Notes: a model not told the origin generated them from the sequence alone. Counted from the stretch's first letter, positions 40,082 through 49,629 are shown. The stretch is DNA of 64,000 nt from Nocardia mexicana NBRC 108244 (GCF_001613165.1 NZ_BDBV01000065.1:1-64000); one strand, 5' to 3'. Numbers and translations: made by a program.

Positions 40082-42910
40082 ATGGATCGAGAGCAGTCCC
40101 GGCGAGACGGCGCCGCCCAGGAACGACGGGCGATCCGCGCCGCGCTGGCCGCGGTGGGGCTGAGCGAGCGGCAGTTGATCGAACCGCTGGCCGCGGAACT
40201 CCGGCAGCGCGGGTACCGCCCGCGAGTGGCGTGGCGGTACGCCAACAATCTGACCCAGGCCGAGGTCTGCGACAGATTCAACGACCTGTCCGACACCGCG
40301 GGCATGCGTCCCGGCCGGATCTCGGAGTACGAGGCGTGGCCCATCGAGCGAAACGATTCGCCGCCGGGCCCCGCCGACCATCGCCGCAAGGGGGTGCGGC
40401 CGACGATCCGGGTGCTGAAAACCCTTGCCGCCGTGTACGGCACGACCTGGGACCACCTGATCGACCTGCGGGATCTCGAGCATATGCCGGAGACCGACCG
40501 CCGGGAGTACCGCGACACGATCGTGCGCCGCGCGACGGACCGGAGGGCCGCGAGCGCGGGCGAGCTGCCCGCCGAGATTCCCAATTTCACCGGCCGCCGG
40601 GCGGCGAAAGCCGAACTGGAGCACCGGGTTTACCTGCACCGCCGGCAGAACGGGGCGGCGGTGCATGTCATCGACGGCCAGCCCGGCGTCGGCAAGACGA
40701 CGCTGGCGCGCGTCGCGGTGGCCGAATTCCTGGAGCACTACCCGGACGGCCCCGTCTGGGTCGACCTGTTCGGCTACACGCCCGGCCGCGAGCCGCGCCG
40801 CGCCGCCGATGTGCTGGAACGCCTGCTGCTCGAGATCGAGGTGCCCCGGGACGCGATCGAGACCGACGCCGCGCGCCGCGCCGGCCAGTGGCGCGCGGAG
40901 ATGAGCCGGCGCCGGATGCTGATCGTTTTCGACAACGCCGCCGACAGCTCGCAGGTCAAAGACCTGCTGCCGCAATCGCCCGGATGCTTCGTGCTGATCA
41001 CCAGCCGCAGCAGGCTGCTCGGCCTGTCCGGTTCGGTCCCGCTGCACCTGGACGTGATGGACTGGGACGAGGCCGAGGAGTTGCTGGTGAAGCTCGCCAA
41101 CCTGCACCCCGGCCACTACGACAAGGACGCGGTGCGGCGCATCGTGGCGGTCTCGGGGCGGCTTCCGTTGGCGCTCAAGCTGATCGGCCGTCAGATCACC
41201 CATCACGGCGAGGACATGCTCGCCGAGAGCGCGAGCGACCTCACCGACCTGACCGATAAGCTGCGCCAGACCCTGGACGACGGTGCGCTGAACGAGGATG
41301 CGGCCGAATACATTCTGGAGTGGTTCACCGCGGAGAACGAGTCGGTGCGGGTCGCGTTCGAGGTGTCCTATCGCCGATTGCACGATCTCGAGCTGCAGCG
41401 AACCGTGCGCCTGCTCGGCTGGTTCCCCGGCCCGGAGATCAGCGCCGAACCGCTGGCCGTCATGGCGGGCGTGACCCCGGGGCGGGCAAAGATACTGATC
41501 CGCAAGCTCTTCGAGGCCGGGCTGCTGGATCCGGTGCCGGGACCGGTGCGCTACCGCATGCACGACCTCAACAAGCTGTGCGCGCGTTTGCGTGCGGCAC
41601 AACAGGATCCGCCCGACGATCACTCGGCGGCCATCGATCGGCTGGTCGACCACGCCCTCACCATCGCCCGGCGGGCGCACGTGCCCGGATCCCCCGATTC
41701 GACCGGCGGGATCGAGCATCCGGCCCAGGCGCGGGATTGGCTGAGCCGGGAGCGGGAGCTGCTGCTCGGATGCGTCGAGATCGCCCGCTCGACACCGGCT
41801 TCCGCGGAGCTGGCGCGGCTGGTGGCATTCCATCTGTGCGGCCGGGGATTGTATTCGGAGGCGCATCGTCTCTGCGAACGGTCGCTGCAGATCGCGACCC
41901 AGCTCGGCGACCGTCCGCTGGAGGCGTGGGCGCTGGTGGTGCTGGGCCGGGTGCATCGGCTGGTCGGGCATCCCAAGCAGGCCTCGTCCATGTTCGAGGC
42001 GGCGCACGCGATCGCCGTGCAACTGGCCGACAAGCGCTGCCTGGCCGACATGCTGTGCGAACGCGGCCAGTCCGGCTGGCTCACCGGCAGACACGAGGAG
42101 GCCCGCGTCGACTTCACCGATGCCCTGGTACTGGCCCGCGAAATCGACTATCGGCCAACAGAATGCGATGCGCTCGACGGACTGAGCCGGGCGCACCGGA
42201 TGGCCTGCCACTATGCGGAGGCCCGCGCGTGCTCCGAGGACACGCTGAGCATCGCCTTCGACCTGGACGACCCCGAACGCATCGGGACGGCACAGTGGGG
42301 GCTGGCAGAGGTATTGCGCTACGAGGGCCGTCACGAGGATGCCCGGCAGCACTATGTGCACGCCCTGCACCTCGCCCGCAGCATCAACCATCGGAAGCTG
42401 GAGGGCGATGCGATGCGCGGACTGGGCCACATCGAACAGTTCGCCGGAAACCAGGTCACGGCGCGGCGGTACTTCGAGGATGCGCTCGCGACCGCTCGCC
42501 GAATTCACGACAGGTACGGCGAGGGCTGGGCGCTATCGGGCTACGGGAGGGTGGCGCTCGCCGCGGGAAACTACGAGGAGGCACGTCAAAACTTCACGCG
42601 TGCATGGGAACTCGCACAGGAGATCAACGATCCGCTGGGATGCATCGATGCGCTGCGCGGACTCGGTAATGTCGAATGCCGCCTCCACGCGACAGAGCGC
42701 GCCCGCGGCTATTATCTGGAGTCCCTCGAGCTGGCCAGGCATATCGGCAACCCGCGGGGAGAGGCAGATGCCCTGCGTGCGCTCGCGAACCTGACCGACG
42801 ACCGTACCGAAGCCTGCGCCCAGCTGCGCGCCGCCCTGGCGGTGGCCGAACGCACCGAGCTACCCGTCGCCGCGGCGCTGCGTGCCGAACTGCGCACGCT
42901 CGGGTGCTGA
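40082..42910 (+). CDS. HTH/NB-ARC/TPR STAND protein, module A
   Basis: The 942-residue protein has three parts. An N-terminal XRE-like domain (about residues 35-145) has AWRYANNLTQAEVCDRFNDL, RISEYEAWP and LKTLAAVYGTTWDHLIDL. An NB-ARC ATPase has Walker A GQPGVGKTTLA (about residue 198), Walker B MLIVFDNAAD (about 279), CFVLITSRSRLLGL and the GLPL-like GRLPLALKLIG. TPR-type helical repeats run from about residue 560 to the end. Such STAND proteins are signal-dependent switches in actinomycete regulation, development and phage defence; the trigger is unknown. The start is ATG 40082, after GGGAGG. It is divergent from the small partner gene. Confidence 0.85.
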   Translation: MDREQSRRDGAAQERRAIRAALAAVGLSERQLIEPLAAELRQRGYRPRVAWRYANNLTQAEVCDRFNDLSDTAGMRPGRISEYEAWPIERNDSPPGPADHRRKGVRPTIRVLKTLAAVYGTTWDHLIDLRDLEHMPETDRREYRDTIVRRATDRRAASAGELPAEIPNFTGRRAAKAELEHRVYLHRRQNGAAVHVIDGQPGVGKTTLARVAVAEFLEHYPDGPVWVDLFGYTPGREPRRAADVLERLLLEIEVPRDAIETDAARRAGQWRAEMSRRRMLIVFDNAADSSQVKDLLPQSPGCFVLITSRSRLLGLSGSVPLHLDVMDWDEAEELLVKLANLHPGHYDKDAVRRIVAVSGRLPLALKLIGRQITHHGEDMLAESASDLTDLTDKLRQTLDDGALNEDAAEYILEWFTAENESVRVAFEVSYRRLHDLELQRTVRLLGWFPGPEISAEPLAVMAGVTPGRAKILIRKLFEAGLLDPVPGPVRYRMHDLNKLCARLRAAQQDPPDDHSAAIDRLVDHALTIARRAHVPGSPDSTGGIEHPAQARDWLSRERELLLGCVEIARSTPASAELARLVAFHLCGRGLYSEAHRLCERSLQIATQLGDRPLEAWALVVLGRVHRLVGHPKQASSMFEAAHAIAVQLADKRCLADMLCERGQSGWLTGRHEEARVDFTDALVLAREIDYRPTECDALDGLSRAHRMACHYAEARACSEDTLSIAFDLDDPERIGTAQWGLAEVLRYEGRHEDARQHYVHALHLARSINHRKLEGDAMRGLGHIEQFAGNQVTARRYFEDALATARRIHDRYGEGWALSGYGRVALAAGNYEEARQNFTRAWELAQEINDPLGCIDALRGLGNVECRLHATERARGYYLESLELARHIGNPRGEADALRALANLTDDRTEACAQLRAALAVAERTELPVAAALRAELRTLGC

Positions 42911-42918
42911 CGACGACA

Positions 42919-43281
42919 TCACCCCCGGCCACCCGCCGAGCACGATGAAAACGCCTGCGGCTCCGGGGAATCGTCGTCCTCGGCTGCCGCGAACGCCCGC
43001 AGGGCCAGCAGGCACTGCACCTGGATCAGGTTCAGCCCCAACTCGGCCACGCACACCGACGCCATATCGCCATCCCAGTCCCCCTCGGCCCCTTGCGGAT
43101 CGAGCACGATCATCTCGGCGAGTACCACGCCCGCCATCGCCTGCGACCGCGTGAGCCGGTATCCGGTCGGAAGATACGACAAGACCCAGCAGCCCCGTTC
43201 GGGACCGGGGAGGTCGATGCGGTACGCGACCTCCAGGGCCACGTCGCTCGTGATCAACCAGTCGGTGGCGAGAATTGCCAT
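42919..43281 (-). CDS. conserved small partner protein of STAND module B
   Basis: The 120-residue paralogue of the gene at 39441-39845 has the same opening (MAILATDWLITSDVALEVAY) and core WVLSYLPTGYRLTRSQAMAG then VVLAEM. The C-terminal part keeps an LNLIQVQCLLALRAF helix and a polar Ser/Asp-rich tail. It ends 8 bases from the stop of STAND A and diverges from STAND B, with a 185-base shared promoter. The family is unknown to me; the repeated gene order is the main clue that it works with the STAND proteins. Confidence 0.65.
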   Translation of the reverse strand: MAILATDWLITSDVALEVAYRIDLPGPERGCWVLSYLPTGYRLTRSQAMAGVVLAEMIVLDPQGAEGDWDGDMASVCVAELGLNLIQVQCLLALRAFAAAEDDDSPEPQAFSSCSAGGRG

Positions 43282-43466
43282 GTACGTGTCCTTTCTCCCG
43301 CCCGGCGCTGCCGGTGCCCATAGATCAATGCTGACGAGGCGGACCGGCGGCGTCGATCACAGGGGACGGGCCGCTTACTTCACAGTGGGAGAACCACTTG
43401 ACCTGGGAGAATGAGTACTGCTACCAAAGATGAATCACATGCCGGAATAGTCGGGGGAGGCACCCG

Positions 43467-46400
43467 GTGGCCAGTTCCAGCCGACCGCACAGGCCACGCA
43501 GACCGCGAGCGGTCGAGGCCGTCTATGCCCGGTTCCGGGAGCTCGGTCTCAGCGATCACGAAATGCGCGAGCCCTTCGTCACCGAACTGCGCCAGCACGG
43601 ATACCGCGCGCGAGCGGCGTGGCGCTACGCCGGAAATCTCTCGCAGGAGAACGTCTGCGAACTGTTCAACGACATCTCCAACAGCGACACCATGAAACCG
43701 AGCCGCATCTCCGAATACGAGACGTGGCCGGGCGGCAGCGGGGACGGGCACCGGCCGAAGGGGGTGCGGCCGACGGCCGAGGTGCTCAAGAAGTTGGCGA
43801 CCATCTACGGCACCACCTGGGATCAACTCGTCGATCTCGCCGATCTGGCGCATATGACACCCGCGGAACAGCACGAATACCGCGAGGCCGTGCTGCTGCG
43901 CAGCGCCGATCCGGCGGCGGTGCTCGTCGGCGACCTGCCGCCCGAGGTGCAGGCCTTCACCGGCCGCGAGGAAGCGAAAGCCGAACTGCACAAAAGGGTT
44001 TCGGCACATCTGGAACACGGTGGCGTGGCGGTGCACGTGATCGACGGCCCGCCCGGCGTCGGCAAGACCGCCCTGGCCCGGTATGCGGTCAGCGCGTTCT
44101 ACAAGCACTATCCGGACGGCACGATATGGGTCGACCTGCTCGGCTACACCCCGGGCCGCGAGCCCGCCGAGCCCACCGACCTGCTGGAATGGCTGCTGCG
44201 GCAGATGAAGGTGCCGCCGACGGCGATCGCGTCCGACGGGGGGCGGCGGGCGCAGCAGTGGCGGCAGACGATGGCCTCGCGGCGGGCGCTCATCGTCTTC
44301 GACAACGCGGCCGACAGCGCACAGGTCAAGGATCTGCTGCCGCAGGCGCGCGGCTGCTTCGTCCTGATCACCAGCCGCAAGCGGCTCACCGGTTTGTCCG
44401 GCAGCGGCCCGGTGTACCCCTACCACCTCGACGGCATGCGGCTCGGCGAGGCCGAGCAACTGCTGGTCCGGCTCGCCAATCTGCGCGACGGCTACGATCG
44501 CGCCGCGGTGCGCCAGATTTCGGAGACCTCCGGCGGATTGCCGTTGGCGCTCAAGCTGATTGCCGGGCAGATCGCCCATCACGGCACCACCATGCTCGCC
44601 GACAGCGCCGCGGACTTCGCGAGCCTGGCCGCCGAGATTCGCCGGACCCCGGTCGGCTCGACGCCGAACGAGTCTGCGGCAGAACATATTCTGGAGCGCT
44701 TCGCCGCCGAGGACGAGTCGGTCGGCGCCGCGTTCGAACTGTCCTATCAGCGATTGCGCGAACCCGTGCTGCAGCACGCCGTCCGGCTGCTCGGCTGGTT
44801 CCCGGGCACCGAGATCACGGCGCAGACCTACGCCTGGATGGCCGACGTCTCCGAGGCGTCGGCAAAGCTGTTGATACTCAAGCTGTGTGAGGCCGGATTC
44901 CTGGACCCGCTGCCGGAGGCCGGCGACGGGGCGCAGCCGGATCCGAGCGGCCCGCGCTACCGAATGCACGACATGCTGCGGCTGGGTGCGCAGCTGCATG
45001 CCGAGCGGGACGGCGCGATCGCCGAGCGGGCCGCCCTCGTCGGCAGGCTGATCGGCCGGAGCCTCGCCGTCGCGCGCACCGTGAACGCGATCCGGCCGTT
45101 CCACACCGTCGGCGTGCGGCCGACGCCCAACCCGCCCGAGGAGGCCGCCCGGGCGCGGACATGGCTCACCAGGGAACAGGAGTTGCTACTCGGCTGCCTC
45201 GAAATCACCGCTCCCACAGCCGAAGCCGCGGAGCTGGCACGGCTGACGGCCGCGCACCTCTGCGGGCTCGGCTTCTGGGAGGGCGCCGAGCGACTGTACG
45301 GCCGGGCGCTGGGGGTCGCCCGCGATATCGGCGACCGGCCGGGGCAGGCGTGGGCGCTGCTGGGGCTGGGGCGGATGTCGCGGATGCGGGGCGCGCACGT
45401 CCAAGCCGACCAGGCCTTTCTCGAGGTGTGCGAGATCGCCGACGAGCTGGGCGATCTGCGCTGCCTGGCCGAGGTGGAATGCGAGCGCGGCCACTCCGCG
45501 TGGATCACCGGCGAGCACGCCGACGCCCGGCACCATTTCAACGAGGCGCTGCGCATCGCCTGCGAGATCGGTTACCGGCCTACGCAATGCGACGCACTGG
45601 ACGGGCTGGGCCGCGCGGGCCGGATGGCCTGCGACTACACGGCAGCCGAGCGCTGGTCGCAGGAGGCGCTGTCCATCGCCATCGAACTCGCCGATCCGGA
45701 GCGGGTGGGCACCGTGCAGTGGGGATACGCCGAAGCCGTTCGGCTGCACGGGCGGCACGACGCGGCCCGCCAGCACTATGTGTACGCGCTGCATATCGCC
45801 CGCAGCATCAATCACGTCAAGATGGAGGGCGACGCCCTGCGCGGACTCGGCCACCTCGATCGGCTGGACGGCAATCCGAAGTCGGCACAGCAGCATCTGG
45901 CCAGCGCCCTGGACAAGGCACGGCGAATCCAAGACCAGTACGGCGAGGGCTGGGCGCTGTGGGGGCTGGGCAATTTGGCGCGGACGGCGGGCAATCTCGA
46001 GCAGGCGCGCAACAACTTCGAGTACGCCCTGCAGCTCGCCCGGGAGATCAAGGATCCGCTCGGGAAGGTGGACGCGCTGCGGGGACTGGGACATGTCGAG
46101 CGGGAGTTGTCGGTCCGCGATCCCGCGCGGTACGCACTGGCGGAGGGGTACTACCGCGATTCGATCGAGGTCGCCCAGCAGATCGGCGACCGGCGCGGGC
46201 GGGCGGACGCACTGCGCGGGCTGGGACGGCTGGCCGTCGATCACGGCCGGATCGAGGAAGCCCGAGGCTACCTGTCCACCGCGCGAGATCTGTACGAGCG
46301 CATAGGAATACCGCTCGCGGATCTGGTCCGCGATCAACTGGGGGCGCTTACGGAGGGCGGCGAGCGGGATCCCGGCCAAGAACATGCCGGGATGACATAG
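43467..46400 (+). CDS. HTH/NB-ARC/TPR STAND protein, module B
   Basis: This 977-residue paralogue of module A has the same three parts. The XRE-like domain shows AWRYAGNLSQENVCELFNDI, RISEYETWP and LKKLATIYGTTWDQLVDL. The NB-ARC ATPase has Walker A GPPGVGKTALA (about residue 192), Walker B ALIVFDNAAD (about 274), CFVLITSRKRLTGL and SGGLPLALKLIA. C-terminal TPR units show EGWALWGLGNLARTAGNLEQ and KVDALRGLGHVE. All nucleotide-binding motifs are intact, so both copies should be active switches. The GTG start has GGGGAGG 7 bases upstream. It is probably an ATP-dependent oligomerising regulator or sensor. Confidence 0.85.
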   Translation: MASSSRPHRPRRPRAVEAVYARFRELGLSDHEMREPFVTELRQHGYRARAAWRYAGNLSQENVCELFNDISNSDTMKPSRISEYETWPGGSGDGHRPKGVRPTAEVLKKLATIYGTTWDQLVDLADLAHMTPAEQHEYREAVLLRSADPAAVLVGDLPPEVQAFTGREEAKAELHKRVSAHLEHGGVAVHVIDGPPGVGKTALARYAVSAFYKHYPDGTIWVDLLGYTPGREPAEPTDLLEWLLRQMKVPPTAIASDGGRRAQQWRQTMASRRALIVFDNAADSAQVKDLLPQARGCFVLITSRKRLTGLSGSGPVYPYHLDGMRLGEAEQLLVRLANLRDGYDRAAVRQISETSGGLPLALKLIAGQIAHHGTTMLADSAADFASLAAEIRRTPVGSTPNESAAEHILERFAAEDESVGAAFELSYQRLREPVLQHAVRLLGWFPGTEITAQTYAWMADVSEASAKLLILKLCEAGFLDPLPEAGDGAQPDPSGPRYRMHDMLRLGAQLHAERDGAIAERAALVGRLIGRSLAVARTVNAIRPFHTVGVRPTPNPPEEAARARTWLTREQELLLGCLEITAPTAEAAELARLTAAHLCGLGFWEGAERLYGRALGVARDIGDRPGQAWALLGLGRMSRMRGAHVQADQAFLEVCEIADELGDLRCLAEVECERGHSAWITGEHADARHHFNEALRIACEIGYRPTQCDALDGLGRAGRMACDYTAAERWSQEALSIAIELADPERVGTVQWGYAEAVRLHGRHDAARQHYVYALHIARSINHVKMEGDALRGLGHLDRLDGNPKSAQQHLASALDKARRIQDQYGEGWALWGLGNLARTAGNLEQARNNFEYALQLAREIKDPLGKVDALRGLGHVERELSVRDPARYALAEGYYRDSIEVAQQIGDRRGRADALRGLGRLAVDHGRIEEARGYLSTARDLYERIGIPLADLVRDQLGALTEGGERDPGQEHAGMT

Positions 46401-46435
46401 TCCGGCGCGGAGCGGGTCGTGGGCGACGGGCGAGG

Positions 46436-47668
46436 TCAGGTGCAGCGGAGGATGGCCAGGGCGGCCAGGGTGCGGGCGCAGGCCAGCATTTCGCTGACCA
46501 GGACGTGGTGTTCGGTGTCGGGGCCGGAGCCGCGGGGGCCGAAGAGGCAGCATTCGATGCCTGCCCGGGCCAGGTGGGTGGTGTCGTTGCCGCAGTACGA
46601 GTACGGCAGCGCCAGACCGGTTTCCGTGACGGTGAAATCGGAGACCTCGGCGAGCAGCGCCGACACCTGGCCCACCAGAGCGGAATCCGCGGCGACATCC
46701 ATCGGGGGCATCTCGGTTCCCCCGACACCGAACACCGGGTCGGGCGGATGCTCGAAGGTGATGCGCGCCCGGGGATACAGCGAGCACGCGCGTTCCAGCG
46801 CCCGATCCAGCGCGGCGGTCACGTCAGCGGGCTCGTGCGGTGGCGGATACCGCAGATCCACCAGGGCGGTCGCCTTGTCGGCGCAGTAGCTCACCCCCGA
46901 CAGGTCGTGCCGCTCGCCGCGACCGGCGATCAGACCGGCCACCTGCAGGCGCGGCAATGTCGGAAAGTCGTTGCTGCGCAGCGGGAGACGCTCCTCCTCC
47001 AGCAGGTCGCACACCCGGCGCAGCACCCGCAGGGCATCGACGCCCTCCTCGCTGCGGCTGGTGTGCGCGCTCACGCCCCGGACCACCACCGCGAACTTGT
47101 ACACTCCCGCCGTGCGGGTGATGATCCGGCGGACCGAATACGGTTCGGGCACCACTGCGGCATCGGCGGTCAAGCCCCGGTCCAGCGCATGCCGAGTGCC
47201 GATGCCGCCCTGCAGTTCTCCCACGACGAATTCGAGCAGCAGCGGGCGCCGGAGCTCGATCCCGCTGCGGCGCACCGCAAGTGCCGCGGCGATGATCGCC
47301 GCCAGGCCACTCTTCATATTGTGCAACCCGGCCCCGTAGAGCCGATCGCCCCGCCGCTGCGCCCGGAACGGATCGGCGGGATGCCCGAGCACCAGCGGAT
47401 CCATGTCGAGATGACCGTTCAGCAGCAGCGCGGGCGTGCCCACCGCCGGACCCATCCGGGCCACGGTCTGCCGCCGCCCCGCCGAGACCTCCTGCGATTC
47501 GGCCTGAATCCCGTTCCGGCGCAGTAGGTTCCGTACATGGTCGGCGAGCGCCGTCTCCTCGGTGGTGAACGACGGAATGGCCGCCAGACCGGCCGCCAGG
47601 TCCACGATCTCGCTCTCGGGCAGCAGATCGTCCAGGCGCGCGGTGAACGCCGGAACGGGCTCCGTCAT
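46436..47668 (-). CDS. M20-family metallopeptidase/deacylase, variant metal site
   Basis: The 410-residue protein is of the ArgE/DapE (M20) type with catalytic and dimerisation domains. Visible elements are LLNGHLDMDPL (zinc His and Asp), VVPEPYSV, SAHTSRSEEGVDAL (lid-domain His) and TEHHVLVSEM (C-terminal zinc His). Two usual positions differ: the bridging Asp of the GxxDMKGG motif is Asn (GAGLHNMKSGL), and the Glu pair of DEE reads GEL (VVGELQGGIGT). These may mark a variant subfamily rather than a dead enzyme. Its ATG overlaps the stop of the dioxygenase gene (ATGA), so the two are translationally coupled. The substrate is probably an N-acyl amino acid or dipeptide. Confidence 0.8.
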   Translation of the reverse strand: MTEPVPAFTARLDDLLPESEIVDLAAGLAAIPSFTTEETALADHVRNLLRRNGIQAESQEVSAGRRQTVARMGPAVGTPALLLNGHLDMDPLVLGHPADPFRAQRRGDRLYGAGLHNMKSGLAAIIAAALAVRRSGIELRRPLLLEFVVGELQGGIGTRHALDRGLTADAAVVPEPYSVRRIITRTAGVYKFAVVVRGVSAHTSRSEEGVDALRVLRRVCDLLEEERLPLRSNDFPTLPRLQVAGLIAGRGERHDLSGVSYCADKATALVDLRYPPPHEPADVTAALDRALERACSLYPRARITFEHPPDPVFGVGGTEMPPMDVAADSALVGQVSALLAEVSDFTVTETGLALPYSYCGNDTTHLARAGIECCLFGPRGSGPDTEHHVLVSEMLACARTLAALAILRCT

Positions 47669-48504
47669 GTCGAGCGGAATCCGATCAGCAGGACGTCGCG
47701 GAAGGCACGCTCGGCACCCGCGACCGGCTCGATCGGCGTGGTGTAGTGCATCACCTTCCGGTCGTCGAAGACGAAGGAGTCCAGTGGGTCGGTGAGTTCG
47801 AAACTCTCCACGCACCGGGTGGGGGTGTCGTAGGCGCCGGAGACGCCGCCGGTGATTCCCTCCCTCCTGACCAGGTGGGCGGACCCGGCGAGCAGGCCGT
47901 CGCGGTGCACCCCCTCCGGCGCGGGCTCGCCCGGCGCGGTGATCCGGATGTAGTGCGCATCCGCGACCAGCCGCGGGGGCCCTCCGGCCAGAAGATCCGC
48001 CGCGGCAAGGGATTCGGCCACGGTGCGCGCGATCTTCTCGGCCACCGCGGTAACCGGGTGCCCGGACGGAACGAGCCGGAACTCGCGCTCCAGGCCACCC
48101 TGTAGCGGATTGACCGACATCGACTGGACGTAGGGCCGCGGGTTGTCGTTCGGGGTGAAGATCAATCCGTCGACCTCGACATCGAAACACTGGTAGGCGC
48201 GGCTGCGGCGGCGCTGCCCGGCCGGTAGCCAGCGATCCAGTTCGAGTTCACGATCGTAGATATCGGCCAGCACGGCGTACTCGTCCGTCGTTAACCCGAA
48301 ATCGGGCATGCGCAGCAGTAAGTACCCGCGTTCACGCAATTCGGGCCTGGTGCCCGGACTCGTCGACGCACTCTGGGGACCCAGCGAAGGCTCCTTCCGC
48401 ACGGCATCGGGCGGTTCGTTCGGCGATCGCCCTCGCACATTCCGACGGCGACGCGCGAATCTAATCACAGCCGATTGCCCGGACAGGCACGTTTGCCACG
48501 ACAC
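47665..48504 (-). CDS. 2-oxoglutarate/Fe(II) dioxygenase (amino-acid hydroxylase type)
   Basis: This protein matches the 2OG-Fe_Oxy_2 family, whose studied members hydroxylate free amino acids such as isoleucine. The iron site is visible as HRD in EGVHRDGLLAGSAHLV and the distal His in RKVMHYTTPIEPV, followed by the 2OG-binding Arg candidate in AFRDVLLIGFRS. The N-terminus is uncertain: GTG 48504 gives 279 residues, but the first 35-50 look non-conserved, and GTG 48402 (245 residues) may be real. Coupled to an M20 peptidase, it may form a two-step amino-acid derivative pathway. Confidence 0.75.
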   Translation of the reverse strand: MSWQTCLSGQSAVIRFARRRRNVRGRSPNEPPDAVRKEPSLGPQSASTSPGTRPELRERGYLLLRMPDFGLTTDEYAVLADIYDRELELDRWLPAGQRRRSRAYQCFDVEVDGLIFTPNDNPRPYVQSMSVNPLQGGLEREFRLVPSGHPVTAVAEKIARTVAESLAAADLLAGGPPRLVADAHYIRITAPGEPAPEGVHRDGLLAGSAHLVRREGITGGVSGAYDTPTRCVESFELTDPLDSFVFDDRKVMHYTTPIEPVAGAERAFRDVLLIGFRST

Positions 48505-48799
48505 GCCAACACCGCTCTCGCCACACTCGTCTCACCATCGCGGCGGTCGTTCACCGCGTTAACGACCGCGGCCCCGGGTACCCGGCACCCGCGCCGACGA
48601 CCGGTTCGACCGCGGCGCCGAACCCGCCCTGATACCAAGGGATTTGCGTCATCGAGCGTAACCGCACGGGGTGCGTCGTGCAGGTCGGGCAAATGCCGAC
48701 CGATCACCGGGCGGCGCGCCTCCGGCAGCGGCGTCACCAGCCGCGCCGACGGGCCTTGTCACCATCGCGGCGCCGCGGCAGGCGAGGCGCCGAGACCCT
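48505..48799. other. intergenic region upstream of the dioxygenase operon
   Basis: No gene was found here; frames are Arg/Pro-rich shadows. The region should hold the dioxygenase promoter and the 3' end of uraH mRNA. No clear terminator or operator stands out. Confidence 0.35.
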
Positions 48800-49120
48800 T
48801 CAGCTACCCCGATAGGTCGAGTATGAGAACGGCGACAGCAGCAGGGGTACGTGATAGTGGCGCTCGCCGCCGACGGTGAACGCGATGGTGACCTCCGGAT
48901 AGAAGGTGGCGACCCGCTGGGCGGCGAAGTAGTCGCCGGTGCCGAAACGTAGCTGGTAGGTGCCCGGTACCAGGTCTCCGCCCAGCCCGGCGACGCGGCC
49001 GTCGTCGTCGGTGTGCGCGGTGGCCGATTCCGTGCCGTCCGGGGCGAACAGCGTTACCGCGACACCGCTCGCCGGGGCGCCGCGAACGGCATCGAGGACG
49101 TGCGTGCTGAGGGTGCTCAT
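48800..49120 (-). CDS. uraH: 5-hydroxyisourate hydrolase
   Basis: The transthyretin-like UraH hydrolyses 5-hydroxyisourate after uric acid oxidation. The 106-residue protein has the N-terminal STHVLDAVRGAPASGVAVTL (catalytic His), the Arg in TYQLRFGTGDYF, HYHVPLLLSPFSYSTYRGS at the C-terminus with the family signature (SPFxYSTYRGS). It is complete. Its ATG overlaps the stop of uraD (ATGA, 49117-49120), and together they convert hydroxyisourate to allantoin. No uricase gene is visible in the window. Confidence 0.95.
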   Translation of the reverse strand: MSTLSTHVLDAVRGAPASGVAVTLFAPDGTESATAHTDDDGRVAGLGGDLVPGTYQLRFGTGDYFAAQRVATFYPEVTIAFTVGGERHYHVPLLLSPFSYSTYRGS

Positions 49121-49629
49121 GAACGCTCTCCGATCTCGCGCACCAAGCGGCGCAGCCGGATTCGGTTGATCTTGCCCAATTCCTCGCGCACGATACCCCT
49201 TTCGGTGCGTGGATCGTTGTGCAGCCTGGAGACCAGGATGTCGAGCAGTTCGGCGGCGGACCGGCCCGTCGCGCACACCAGGTAGACGTGGCCGAATCGC
49301 GCCTCGTACTCCCGATTGCGTTCCGCCAGCTCGGCGCGAATCGCGTCTCCGGCGGTGACCACCGCGGCCTGCTCGCGCGCCGAGGCCGGGCCGTCCGGTC
49401 GGTCACCGATGCGCGGGTGACCGGCCAGCGCAAGGTCGAGCTCCGCTTCGGACAGCCCGGCCAGGGCGTCGTCGGCAGCGGTCAGCAGCGCGGACACGGT
49501 GCCGAATGGCCGCCCGGCGACGACCGCTCGCGCCCATTCGGGCGAGGAACAGCAGGTCAGCAGCAGCTGCACGGCCTCGGACTCGGGCAGCGTGTCGAGG
49601 GTGATCGGGTCGGTCTCGGAAGTGCTCAT
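49117..49629 (-). CDS. uraD: OHCU decarboxylase
   Basis: UraD decarboxylates 2-oxo-4-hydroxy-4-carboxy-5-ureidoimidazoline to S-allantoin. From ATG 49629 it is 170 residues, normal for the family. The catalytic His is in LAGHPRIGDRP, and AELAERNREYEARFGHVYLV carries the conserved E.N..Y..+FG pattern; the C-terminus LGKINRIRLRRLV is typical. ATG 49641 is an alternative that adds four residues. It heads a two-gene operon with uraH and is divergent from the MocA-like and XdhC genes, sharing a 190-base promoter region. Confidence 0.92.
   Translation of the reverse strand: MSTSETDPITLDTLPESEAVQLLLTCCSSPEWARAVVAGRPFGTVSALLTAADDALAGLSEAELDLALAGHPRIGDRPDGPASAREQAAVVTAGDAIRAELAERNREYEARFGHVYLVCATGRSAAELLDILVSRLHNDPRTERGIVREELGKINRIRLRRLVREIGERS

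Noticed and set aside
39950..42508. 852-codon minus-strand open frame
   Set aside because: It lies opposite the STAND gene of module A, whose Walker motifs and ribosome site are clear; the opposing frame has none.
43411..43695. 94-codon plus-strand frame before STAND B
   Set aside because: It overlaps the STAND B start in another frame, and the overlapping part becomes Pro/Ser/Arg-rich shadow sequence.
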